A stretch of DNA of 64,000 bases from Streptomyces brasiliensis (GTDB lineage: Bacteria > Actinomycetota > Actinomycetes > Streptomycetales > Streptomycetaceae). The translations under genes and the position numbers were made by a program. The stretch's first letter is position 1. The number at the start of each line of letters is the position of its first letter. The DNA lies in assembly GCF_014647875.1 (NCBI RefSeq), contig NZ_BMQA01000014.1:1-64000 (forward strand), read 5' to 3'. A model generated the notes under the pieces. The model was not told the DNA's origin. It saw only the letters and a program-made list of their open reading frames with translations, and did no database searches. Positions 9,299-17,179 of the stretch are shown here, one piece after another.

Positions 9299-9577
9299 AT
9301 GGCCGTCACCTACTTGATGCTCGCGCGGCTACCTGAAGGGGGCTTGGACGCCTTCGACGCTTATGAAGGCGCTGTCCTGCCCCTCCTTGCCGAGTATGGA
9401 GGGCATCTTGAGCGCCGACTGCGCACTCTGGACGATCAGGTCGAGGCCCACCTCATAACCTTCCCCACCAGCGAGGATCTCGCTGCCTACCGGGCGGATC
9501 CCCGGCGGTCTGCCGCTGCACCACTGCTGGAGTCGTCTGGGGCAGCGGTCGAACTGCTCGCGGTGCGTGACGTTTAG
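9299..9577 (+). CDS. Small DUF1330/dimeric alpha-beta-barrel-like protein
   Basis: A 92-residue protein beginning MAVTYLMLARLPEGG with a pattern of strands and helices like dimeric alpha/beta-barrel (ABM/DUF1330) proteins: LITFPTSEDLAAYRADPRR is typical of the second helix. No catalytic residue can be named. ATG 9299 follows GAGGGGG by 3 nt. A near-identical start, immediately ruined by a stop codon, occurs at 62921. Function unknown. Confidence 0.65.
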   Translation: MAVTYLMLARLPEGGLDAFDAYEGAVLPLLAEYGGHLERRLRTLDDQVEAHLITFPTSEDLAAYRADPRRSAAAPLLESSGAAVELLAVRDV

Positions 9578-9600
9578 ATGTGGCGCGGATGATGGTGCGG

Positions 9601-9790
9601 TCATGGCCGGCGGTTCGGGCGTTCGTCCCAGCGGTGAGTCGTCCATGCCCACAGGATCAGACTGCTCACGCTGATGACCGCGTCGACGAGGTCGAAGATG
9701 CGTCGACGACGGTGGCGCGCCGCTCGTAGCAACGGGCGAACCGGTGGAAGGCGTTCTGCCAGGCGTAGGTACATGCCACATGGCAACGCT
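9601..9790 (-). mobile_element. IS5-type transposase C-terminal scrap
   Basis: The minus strand reads AWQNAFHRFARCYERRATVVDA and, after a frame change near 9690, FDLVDAVISVSSLILWAWTTHRWD before a stop. The first piece resembles the end of IS5-group DDE transposases (W-x-N-x-F-R-R-L-x-x-x-Y-E-R-R). Only about 60 codons remain and no terminal repeats were found. Confidence 0.6.
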
Positions 9791-10159
9791 GACTGGCCTG
9801 GCGAGACGCCGTCTCCCAGAACTGGTCGCACAGTTGTGTGGACTTTCCCTCCCAGGCCACGGAACTGCTCGACCAACTCATGCAGACACATATCCTCACC
9901 AGCTGGCGATGAGGTGAGGCGGCCTCGGACATCTTCTGGCAGTATCCTGCTGCAAAGCCGCCTTGCCACACCGGCTCAGAATTCAAGAGCACGATTACCC
10001 CTTTGAACAGCAGCATCGCCGCGTCGCACGATCCATCAGTTGTGGCATGCCGTGAAAGACCGGGCCGTGAATGCCGGTTCACCAGGTGCCTCGCAGTCCA
10101 CAAAACCAACGAGTACGATCCGGCATCATCACCACAAGCACCGATGAAAGGTTGCAGCT
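9791..10159. other. Region without recognisable gene
   Basis: The frames here are short, cysteine- or arginine-rich and lack motifs. AAAGG 8 nt before 10160 is the ribosome binding site of the next gene, so its promoter probably lies at about 10050-10140. Confidence 0.4.
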
Positions 10160-10777
10160 ATGTCCGAAGCCCAGTCGCACACAGTCAGAATCAAAGCCCA
10201 GTACGCCGAACAGGTAGCTGCTGACCTTGAGCGCAACGCCAAGGAACAGGAACGCATCCACACCGAAGTCACCGCCCTCCAAGAGCAGTTGACGGCGCTG
10301 CAGCAGGACCAGGGTGTGCTGCTCGGTGTGCAGAAGGCGCTGGCGGGCGACAATCCGGCTCTCGCCGTGGCCGAGACGGCAGCCGTCCCCGGGCCCCGCG
10401 AAGCTCCAACTCCCTCCCGCCGTAAGAAGGGGGCGGCGTCCTCGACGCCCAAGCCCAAGGCCACGACGCAGGAGACCGCAGCCAAGACACCCAGTACTCG
10501 TGCAGAGGCGGCCCAGCCCACGCTCGTCGAACTCGTCGGTCGGCATCTGGCGCAGGAGTCCGAACCTCGATCGGCAGCAGAGATCACCTCGGCGCTCACG
10601 GAGGCCCACCCCGAGCGCAACGTCAAGACCACGGTCGTACGCACCACCGTGGAGAACCTGGTCGCCAAGGGACTGGTCGAGCGCTCCAAGCAAGGCAAGT
10701 CGGTCTTCTACGCGGCAGCAGCCGGTGAAAAGACACCCGAACCGCAAGAGCGGCAGACAGTAAGCTCCGAGAAGTAA
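10160..10777 (+). CDS. Coiled-coil protein with C-terminal winged helix
   Basis: The 205-residue product has three parts. Residues 12-60 are a heptad-rich coiled coil (EQVAADLERNAKEQERIHTE and on). Residues 70-112 form an Ala/Pro/Lys-rich linker. Residues 115-182 look like a winged helix: LVELVGRHLAQESEPRSAAE, then TTVVRTTVENLVAKGLVERS and FYAA, reminiscent of BlaI/MecI or other wHTH domains that read promoters. It is probably a DNA-binding regulator or nucleoid-type protein; the coiled coil would give oligomerisation. No partner gene adjoins it, so the regulated locus is unknown. Confidence 0.65.
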   Translation: MSEAQSHTVRIKAQYAEQVAADLERNAKEQERIHTEVTALQEQLTALQQDQGVLLGVQKALAGDNPALAVAETAAVPGPREAPTPSRRKKGAASSTPKPKATTQETAAKTPSTRAEAAQPTLVELVGRHLAQESEPRSAAEITSALTEAHPERNVKTTVVRTTVENLVAKGLVERSKQGKSVFYAAAAGEKTPEPQERQTVSSEK

Positions 10778-11151
10778 GCAACAGCCTGCGCGGTCCCGGC
10801 AGTCCCCACCGGGCCGATCAACGGGCATGTCGTCCGCGGCACGCAGCTCGAACTCCGCGTGCGGCGGCGGGAATTGATGCCGCAGTCGCCGCAGAATCTC
10901 CGCTACCGAGGTCTCAGGAACGGGTATTCTGCGGCCTGTCAGGTACGCGCGGCAGGAAGCGGGGCAGCAAGGCCGGGACGCCCGTGCCCGCCATCTGGGC
11001 CAGCAGGCAGCCGCGCGCCGCTTTATGCGGAGGTCTCAGCAGACCCGGTTCGGCGCAGGCATCGAAGCCCTCTGCTCGGGACGCCCTCGACTACGGTGAC
11101 CAGCCCGGCAGCGGGCGGCGGGCCGAGCCCGTCTCGACCAGTGCTCACTGC
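10778..11151. other. Region without recognisable gene
   Basis: No frame with a known motif or coding bias. It separates the coiled-coil protein from the convergent GMC remnant. Confidence 0.4.
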
Positions 11152-11888
11152 TCAGCCGATGAGATCCGCTGCGCGTTCGGCAAGGGCGTAGACCGTGGCA
11201 TCGATGTTGCCGGACACGATCGAGGGCATCACCGATGCGTCGGCGATCCGCAACCCGCTGAAACCGTGCACCCGCAGATCACCGTCCACGACGGACATGT
11301 CGTCGCTTCCCATCCGGCAGGTGCCCACCGGATGGAAGTAGGACTCCATCGCAGCCTCGGCATGGGCCCGCAGAGTCGCGTCGTCGTGCACCCCGGCCCC
11401 TGGGACGGCTTCCTCACCGCGCCACGGAGCCAGCGCCCGCCTCTGCCCGGTCTCCCGAGCGATGTTCAGAGCCACCACCATGGCGTCCAGGTCCCTGGAA
11501 TCACTCAGGTAGCGCGGGTCGACGACGGGCGCGGCATCCGGGCAGGCGCTCGCCAGCCGGACGGTGCCACGGCTGTATGGCTGCATCAGCGGCGGCGTGA
11601 TCGTGTAGCCCGTCTCGGGTCCGCGCAGCGAGGTGGAATCATCGGGACGTCGACGATGGCGATCTGCAGGTCTGTGCGGTCCACGGCCGGATCGCTGCGC
11701 AGCAGCCCCAGCGCCTCGCCGTGGTTGCTGGCTGCCGGTGGCACCGGGCGGGCGCCTCGGTAGACGATGGCGGCGCGCGGATGATCATGCAGGTTCTCAC
11801 CCACACCGGGCAGTTTCGCCACCGGGGCGATGCCGTGTCCGCGAAGGGCGTCGGCCGGGCCGATCCCCGACAGCATCAGAACGTGCGG
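11152..11888 (-). pseudogene. GMC oxidoreductase (choline-dehydrogenase type), 5'-truncated and frameshifted
   Basis: The minus strand encodes the middle and C-terminal parts of a FAD-dependent GMC oxidoreductase. First comes PHVLMLSGIGPADALRGHGI and GVGENLHDHP (from about 11888). After a frame change near 11600-11640 it continues GTVRLAS, DPRYLSDSRDLDAMV, the active-site motif SYFHPVGTCRMGSDD (His), and IADASVMPSIVSGNIDATV near the end. The N-terminal FAD-binding GxGxxG domain, about half of a 500-residue enzyme, is missing. With both truncation and frameshift it cannot make an active enzyme. Confidence 0.82.
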
Positions 11889-12063
11889 CGTAACGAAGTG
11901 GACCCGCCGGGTCGAACTCGGGCTATAGCGCTCCGTTGAGCCTTCTCAACCTCATGCTGACGCGTTGAGCTCCAAACAACGGTCGGCGGCGATTCGCGCC
12001 CAAAGTCTCGGATCCCCGCCTGCACGTTCGTCGGCAGCCGGCCCTCAGACCCCCAACCTCTCG

Positions 12064-12594
12064 TCAGGCAGTCCACTCATGAGCGAGAAGGCCGAGGACA
12101 ACCTTGTCGACGAATGCTCCATATACCCAGGCCGCACAGCGCAACGTGCCCTCGATCGTGAACCCCGCCTTCTTCGCCGCCGCGATCATCGCAGCGTTGT
12201 CCGCGAGGGTTTCCACCTGCAGCCGCTGCAGTCCACGTACTGCGAACCCGTACTCGCACAGCACCCGGACGACGTCCGAGCTGAACCCACGACCGCGGAA
12301 GTCAGGGAGCACGGAGATCCCCAGGTGCGCCGACCTGTTGTGCGTGTCGATGCCCCACAGTGAGGCGGCACCGACCAGTGCTTGCGAATCGAGTTCCACC
12401 ACCGAGAAGGCAGCTACCTTGCCCGACGGCTCAGCCACTGCATAGGGAGAGTGGGGCGACCCTGGTGGTATCGGCTGCCAGGCCCGGGGATCCTGGCGGG
12501 ACCGGGTTGCCACGTCGTTGTAGAGCACAGCATGGAGTACCGGAATATCCGCCTCATGCCGGGCGCGCAGCCCGATCTTGTTGCCACGTATCAT
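12064..12594 (-). CDS. GNAT family N-acetyltransferase (RimJ/RimL type)
   Basis: The 176-residue protein has the GNAT fold order: LRARHEADIPVLHAVLYND at the start, a central strand LVGAASLWGID, the acetyl-CoA loop in VLPDFRGRGFSSDVVRVL (R/Q-x-x-G-x-G/A), and the AAKKAGFTIEGTLRCAAW ending typical of RimJ/RimL-like enzymes. It would acetylate a protein N-terminus or a small amine in the cytoplasm; the substrate cannot be told. ATG 12594. It stands alone between pseudogenes. Confidence 0.85.
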   Translation of the reverse strand: MIRGNKIGLRARHEADIPVLHAVLYNDVATRSRQDPRAWQPIPPGSPHSPYAVAEPSGKVAAFSVVELDSQALVGAASLWGIDTHNRSAHLGISVLPDFRGRGFSSDVVRVLCEYGFAVRGLQRLQVETLADNAAMIAAAKKAGFTIEGTLRCAAWVYGAFVDKVVLGLLAHEWTA

Positions 12595-12766
12595 CCGGCA
12601 TTACTACTGCAGCGCAACGAGTCGATCAACTGGCTTGTCCAACCGTCACCAAGCTATGCGGTCGCCCCACCGAGCAGGGCCACTCGGCCGGCTGGGGCCG
12701 CGACAGCAGCCGTAGGGCCGCACTCGAACCGGACAGATCGATCGCGGACCGGTGGACAAGCACGAC

Positions 12767-12823
12767 GAAGCTCCTGGTGGACGACAGGTGATCTTGGTCG
12801 TGAACCCGCCCACCAGGAGCTTC
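12767..12823. repeat. Long inverted repeat
   Basis: GAAGCTCCTGGTGG (12767-12780) is perfectly complementary to CCACCAGGAGCTTC (12810-12823). Further pairing is seen inside (ACGAC with GTCGT) and outside (CACGACG at 12761 with CGTCGTG near 12834). It lies next to the TnpB scrap and may be a decayed element end or a stable hairpin. Confidence 0.55.
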
Positions 12824-12866
12824 ACCACGTCGTGCCACCGGAGATCACCGGCCCTCCTCGGACGTC

Positions 12867-13232
12867 GCGTCACGCTGTCTTCCTCGACCATCCGACGCCA
12901 CACCGGTACGACAGTGCGCCCATCGGGATGTCCAGTCTTTCCACCACGATCACGCCGTAGGTGCGGGCGAGTTCGGTAGTGGTCTGGTGCTACCAGTCGG
13001 TGGCGCGGCGCGTGACTGTTGCGCGTAGCCGTTTGATCTGGTTGTAGGTGTTCCGGAGTCGGCGGGAAGTCTTTTCCCCGCGCTTGCAAAAGCTCTTGCG
13101 GTGCGCGGCGCGCCGCTCCAGGCGGACCGGCTGTAAGGCGCACCTCACGGAAACCTGCGAACCAGTCACCAGACGCTCGTCGAACGGTAGTTGCTGCCGG
13201 TGCACGTCGTGGATGCCGGTTGCACCACCGCC
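12867..13232 (-). pseudogene. TnpB (IS200/IS605-type OrfB) remnant with nonsense codon
   Basis: The minus strand reads LERRAAHRKSFCKRGEKTSR and RLRNTYNQIKRLRATVTRRATDW. A TAG at 12990-12992 then interrupts, followed by HQTTTELARTYGVIVVERLD. This matches the central part of TnpB proteins, including the second RuvC-like glutamate in VVE. The stop replaces the Gln usually found in the DWQHQTTTELA stretch, one C-to-T change. The zinc finger and third catalytic residue are missing. TnpB proteins are RNA-guided nucleases of IS200/IS605 elements; this one is dead. Confidence 0.7.
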
Positions 13233-13289
13233 GCCCTGTTCGTGACCACGGCAGAGCCGGGCACGAAACTGAGGCGCAGTGCACCAAGC

Positions 13290-13437
13290 CCCCGTCAGGC
13301 CGCCGGGGCCGGGGCCGGGGCATCACCTTCCTCCCGCGCGAGCGCCACGAGGCCCTCGAAGCCGTCCGCCGGGCCCAGGACACCGACGAGTGGAAGGCTC
13401 GCTATGCGATCCGGGCCGCCGCCGTCCACGCGATCCC
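13290..13437 (+). mobile_element. IS1182-type transposase scrap
   Basis: The plus strand reads GITFLPRERHEALEAVRRAQ and DTDEWKARYAIRAAAVHAI. It resembles the region of IS1182-family DDE transposases where a TLRPRxxHEALQxxRAxQ segment precedes the catalytic Glu (RAGIEGT-like). Here the expected GIEGT has become AAVHAI. Only about 50 codons survive. Confidence 0.6.
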
Positions 13438-13907
13438 GGAACGGACAAGGCAGCCCTGCTTCCCCCTGGCCGCGGCCACGCCCCAGCCCCGGCCACGGCA
13501 GCCCTCCAGGCAAGGTCCAGCCCGCCGAGGAAGCAACTGCGCCCGCCGCGTCCTCCCCCTCGCGCGACGGCACGACCTGTGTTCTCGCAGGTCAGCGTGC
13601 AGGTCTCGCCACGTGGAGCGATTAGTCCCTATACCGTGCCGCACCTCGTCGTATCCGCAACGACACGCTGCTGAGCGGGGTGAGCAGGCGTCAGGAGATC
13701 ACCTTAAAGGGCTAATAGTATTTCAAAGTGCTTATATGAATCGAAATTTGACATCCAATCAGGCACCCAGAGGCGGCCAGGCGGGCACCACAAATACCCC
13801 GATCGGCACCCTGGCATCAAATCTCCGATATGCCCGATATGACAGGCCTGGGTACGTTCACTGCATGTCGACTGTCGAGCCGGCATCTCTGAGACAGGAG
13901 AAGCAAT
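13438..13907. other. Non-coding region with AT-rich patch
   Basis: No gene. From 13705 to 13770 the sequence is clearly AT-rich for this genome. A TTGACA-like hexamer lies near 13748, and the heptamer CGATATG is repeated directly around 13827-13842. The stretch probably contains the promoter of the secreted protein at 13908. Confidence 0.45.
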
Positions 13908-14405
13908 ATGCAGACCCCCCGCTCCACGATTGTCACCGCGGCTGTCGCGGCTGCCTCGGCCGTGGCTGCGACCGGCATCACCTACGCCGCGGCGGCCTCC
14001 GCACCAGTGCCTCAGGTGGCCCCGGCCGCGGCCGCAGCCGCTGCCGAGGCGGCTCTCTTCGGCGGCGACTCCGGACAGAGCAAGGGCAACGGCAACAAGA
14101 ACGAGAACGAGAACTTCGAGGAAGGCCGGATCCACATCAACGAGCGGTCGTACTCGTCCCGCCCGGGCGACTGCATCACCGTGGTCAGCGGTCTGGGTGC
14201 CAAGACCCTCAACATCCGCAACGACAGCCGCAAGACGGTCGAGGTCTTCCGCGGGGCGGTGTGCGACAACGGCGCCCCCGTCGCCGTCGTCGGCCCCCGC
14301 AGCCAGAGCGACGGCGTGAACACCGGCCACACCGAGGGCATCCACGTCGAGGACGGCGTGGTCGGCAGCTTCCGGGTGATCTCGCACCACAAGGACTGGG
14401 ACTAG
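13908..14405 (+). CDS. Small secreted protein of unknown function
   Basis: A Sec signal or anchor segment (residues 8-30, STIVTAAVAAASAVAATG) is followed by an Ala-rich stretch, a charged Asn/Glu/Lys linker (GNGNKNENENFEEGR) and an 85-residue beta-rich domain with two cysteines (PGDCITVVSG and AVCDNGAP) that could form a disulfide. ATG 13908 lies 7 nt after GGAG. A terminator follows at 14457, so it is a single-gene transcription unit. I do not recognise the family; an extracellular structural or binding role is possible. Confidence 0.75.
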   Translation: MQTPRSTIVTAAVAAASAVAATGITYAAAASAPVPQVAPAAAAAAAEAALFGGDSGQSKGNGNKNENENFEEGRIHINERSYSSRPGDCITVVSGLGAKTLNIRNDSRKTVEVFRGAVCDNGAPVAVVGPRSQSDGVNTGHTEGIHVEDGVVGSFRVISHHKDWD

Positions 14406-14456
14406 TCCCGTGCCGGTTGCCTGGGGCTGGTCCCGAGCCGGTAGCAGGATGAGGAG

Positions 14457-14483
14457 CCCCGGCCCGCCGCAATCGGGCCGGGG
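14457..14483 (+). terminator. Stem-loop terminator after secreted protein
   Basis: CCCCGGCCCG (14457-14466) and CGGGCCGGGG (14474-14483) form a perfect 10-bp stem with a 7-nt loop, 52 nt after the stop codon. Confidence 0.85.
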
Positions 14484-14957
14484 TTCGATTGTCCGACAAC
14501 CCGCACGCCCTGCACACCCTGCCAGTGCCGGACGGGAGGCACTACGGGTCTGCCCGGAAGACCATCCCTCCTCTTTCACCGGCCGAGCGGCCGAGTGACT
14601 CCCGCCAAAACGCCTCCCGTTGGCACCTGTCCCTGCTTGTCCCTGCGCAATGTCCACCGGCTCCCATCCCGACGTTCGGGTACCTCCAATCGGGTGAGGC
14701 CCAAGCCGCACGCCGCGTGCGGTTGCCCTTTCCCCTGCGCGTGATCGGACGCACGGGCTGGGCTCGATGTGACGGCGGCCGCATGTTCGCGCTGCTGCCG
14801 TGCTCGGGGAATGGGCGCCGGCGGTCGCCGCCGTCGGCCTGTGCGTAACCGATCGCCCATATCGGGCGGCCACGCCGACTCGGACCCTGCGTCACGCCCC
14901 GCCACCCAGTGCGGCACGCAAGACGGTCAGGGCCATCCGTATCCATGACTGTACGGA
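14484..14957. other. Region without recognisable gene
   Basis: All frames are short or arginine/proline-rich and none shows a known motif. GGAG at 14955 begins the translation signals of the next gene. Confidence 0.4.
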
Positions 14958-15452
14958 GTGATTGATGTGTGTATTTATCTGGTGGAGGACGTGAGCGACG
15001 ACAACCACATCCTGGACATCCTCGACCTCACGCTGACCCCCGCACTGCCGCGTCTCGGGCACCAGCTCCGCTGTCAGATGGACGCCCGCCTCAAAGAGCC
15101 CGTCGATCTGACCCGGATCATCTGCAATGTGGTCATGAAGTTCGGTCCGCTGAAGATGCTGGACAGGAACTACACGCTTCCCGATCTGCTGGCGATTATG
15201 GGCGCAGGGCTGTCGGGCGACCCCAAACCGCCTGCCGGGCCGTGGAAGCAGACGTGGTACCTCCAAATCCCCGAAACAGTGCCGGTGGCGGAACACCGGA
15301 TCCGCCTGCGCGCGCGGACGGGGCACGGGAAAGGCTTCTTCGCCCTGGACATCCCCGTCGACTTCAGGCGCAGAAATCATCCGTTCGCGACGAACGACAC
15401 TGTCAGCTCACGCATGATTCACAGCACACGCCACGCCGTGCGGCGATGGTGA
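14958..15452 (+). CDS. Hypothetical protein
   Basis: The frame has ordinary codon usage and a hydrophobic/charged pattern of a folded protein (ILDILDLTLTPALPRLGHQL, then GPLKMLDRNYTLPDLLAIMG, then PETVPVAEHRIRLRARTG). I do not recognise a family and no signal peptide or membrane segment is present. The start is uncertain: GTG 14958, GTG 14967 (8 nt after GGAG) or GTG 14991 (just after GGAGG). The last 20 residues look less conserved and may reflect a changed 3' end. Confidence 0.5.
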   Translation: MIDVCIYLVEDVSDDNHILDILDLTLTPALPRLGHQLRCQMDARLKEPVDLTRIICNVVMKFGPLKMLDRNYTLPDLLAIMGAGLSGDPKPPAGPWKQTWYLQIPETVPVAEHRIRLRARTGHGKGFFALDIPVDFRRRNHPFATNDTVSSRMIHSTRHAVRRW

Positions 15453-15716
15453 CGGGCCGACGGCGGCGGGCGCGTACGAGATCCGTGGCACCCTGGAGCT
15501 GATCACCGTGAGCCGGATTTCCACGCGCAGCGCGGGAATCCGCTGCTTTCATCGTGAGTGGAGACTTCCACACCTGGGCAGCACTCATCCGGCGCCACCG
15601 AGCAGTGGACTACATTCAGTGGCCGCGCCCGGCGGATGAGTGTCATCGGCTCTCCGGTGACGCGGCCGGTCCGTTCACGGTGCGCGCAAGGCCCGCTGCG
15701 TCCTACGCGGTGCCCG

Positions 15717-17177
15717 TCATCGCCTCCAGTCAGGTTGCCCGAGCGTGAGCGAAGCACGGTGCGCGGCAAGGGCCCGGACAAGGGGATGGGAGAAGCCGAG
15801 CCCTTCGATGATGTCCGCGAGGCGGTCCTCCAGCAGCTCCTCGTGCTCTTCCACCTGTTGAGCTTCGAGGAGAAGGGTGATGACGCCGGCGGCCGTGATC
15901 AGGGTCTCGTAATGGGTGCGGCCCAGACCGCGGTCTGCCTCCGCCAGCGCTGCCCGGGCCGCGGCCAGCGCCACGTCGGTGTGGCCGCGTAGCCGATGGA
16001 TGTGAATGAGCCGGTACCGGGCGGAGACGACCACCGGATGACCGTCTCCGAGGGCGCGCCGGCCCTTGTCGATGGCCTCCGTGAACGCGGCCTCGGCCTC
16101 GTCGAGACGCCCTGTGTCACGCAGCGCCGTGGCCCGTTCGACCAGTGCCGCGACGGCCGGGAGTGAGATCTGCTCGGGATCGGCGGAGAGATGCGCCACC
16201 CGCTGCTCGATCTCCGCCAGGTCCTCGGCGCGGTCCCGCTGTGCGGCCTCCTCGGAGATGTGCTGTTCCTCCAGTGACTGGCTGGCCTGGTACAGCGCTG
16301 CCCGGATCGCCAGCGTGTCGGAGTCGCCCGCGCCCAGCACGGCCTCGAACACGGGGAAGATCTCCTGTCAGAGCGCGAGCGCCTCGGCGGTCCGCCCGGC
16401 CCGTTCCCAGATCACGGCGAGGTTGTTGCGGGCCATGAGCGTGGCTCGGTCGCGGGGGCCGAGCGTCTTGGTGCGGTGCTCGACGAGCCGTTCCACGATC
16501 TGCTGAGCGCGTTCGTACTCGCCCGCCCGCAGATAGATGCCACCCAGGTTGTTGTAACCGTCCCAGACCGAGGGGTGGCCCGCGCCCAGGGCCGCGCTGC
16601 GCGCCTCGACGACTTTCTCCAGCAGCCGGGCGCCGCGCAGGGATTCGCCCGCCTGGTCATGGGCGGCGGCCAGGTTCGAACGGGCGGTCAAGGTGGCGGG
16701 CGCGTCCCGGCCGATGTGTGCTTCGCAGGTCCGTACGAAACGCTGGGCAAGGGGAACGGCCCTGGCGCCCATGTTGTTCTCCAGCAGCAGGACCACCGTA
16801 CGGTTGACGATCATGGCCCCGGCCGGGAAGTCGTCCTCGGGCCGGGTTTGTTCTGTCCAGTACGTCAGGTGCGGCAGCATGGACAGGCAGCGTGCCGTCT
16901 CGCTCGGACTGCCCCGTTCTCCCAGGAAGTCGCCGAGGGCGAGGATCGCCTCGTCGCGGCCGCGTGTGCCGTACGTGGCGCGGGCCTGGTGGCGGGCTTC
17001 CCCGGGAAGGGTGTGGCCGCCGTCCTGGTGCCGTACGAGCATGCCCTGTCCCGCGAGTTCCTCCAGAGCCTCGGCGGACGCCGTCGGCAGGCCCGGCGGA
17101 AGCGGGTCTGGGCCCAGCCAGGCAGCGGTGGTCAGCAGGGCGGTGGCTTCGTCCGAGAGGCCGTTCGGCTCGTTCAT
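15717..17177 (-). pseudogene. TPR protein with N-terminal winged-helix region, interrupted by in-frame TGA
   Basis: One continuous reading frame runs 486 codons from ATG 17177 to 15717, broken only by TGA at codon 270 (16370-16368). Residues 5-75 (LSDEATALLTTAAWLGPDPL, EALEELAGQGMLV) resemble the winged helix after a STAND NTPase domain, as in FxSxx-linked TPR proteins. From about 130 on there are tandem tetratricopeptide repeats (ARSNLAAAHDQAGESLRGA, YNNLGGIYLRAGEYERAQQI, ARNNLAVIWERAGRTAEAL). After the stop the repeats resume (TALRDTGRLDEAEAAFTEAI). It starts 2 nt after the CHAT gene, so the two are co-transcribed. Because the frame is kept on both sides, the TGA looks like a recent point mutation; two separate polypeptides are possible. 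Confidence 0.8.
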
Positions 17178-17179
17178 CG

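Noticed and set aside
13220..14452. 410-codon frame on the plus strand
   Set aside because: It joins an IS1182 scrap to an out-of-frame shadow of the secreted protein at 13908; not one gene.
16368..16370. Selenocysteine at the TGA of the TPR gene
   Set aside because: TPR proteins have no reason for a redox selenocysteine, and the following sequence shows no evident SECIS-like stem-loop by eye; a nonsense mutation is simpler.
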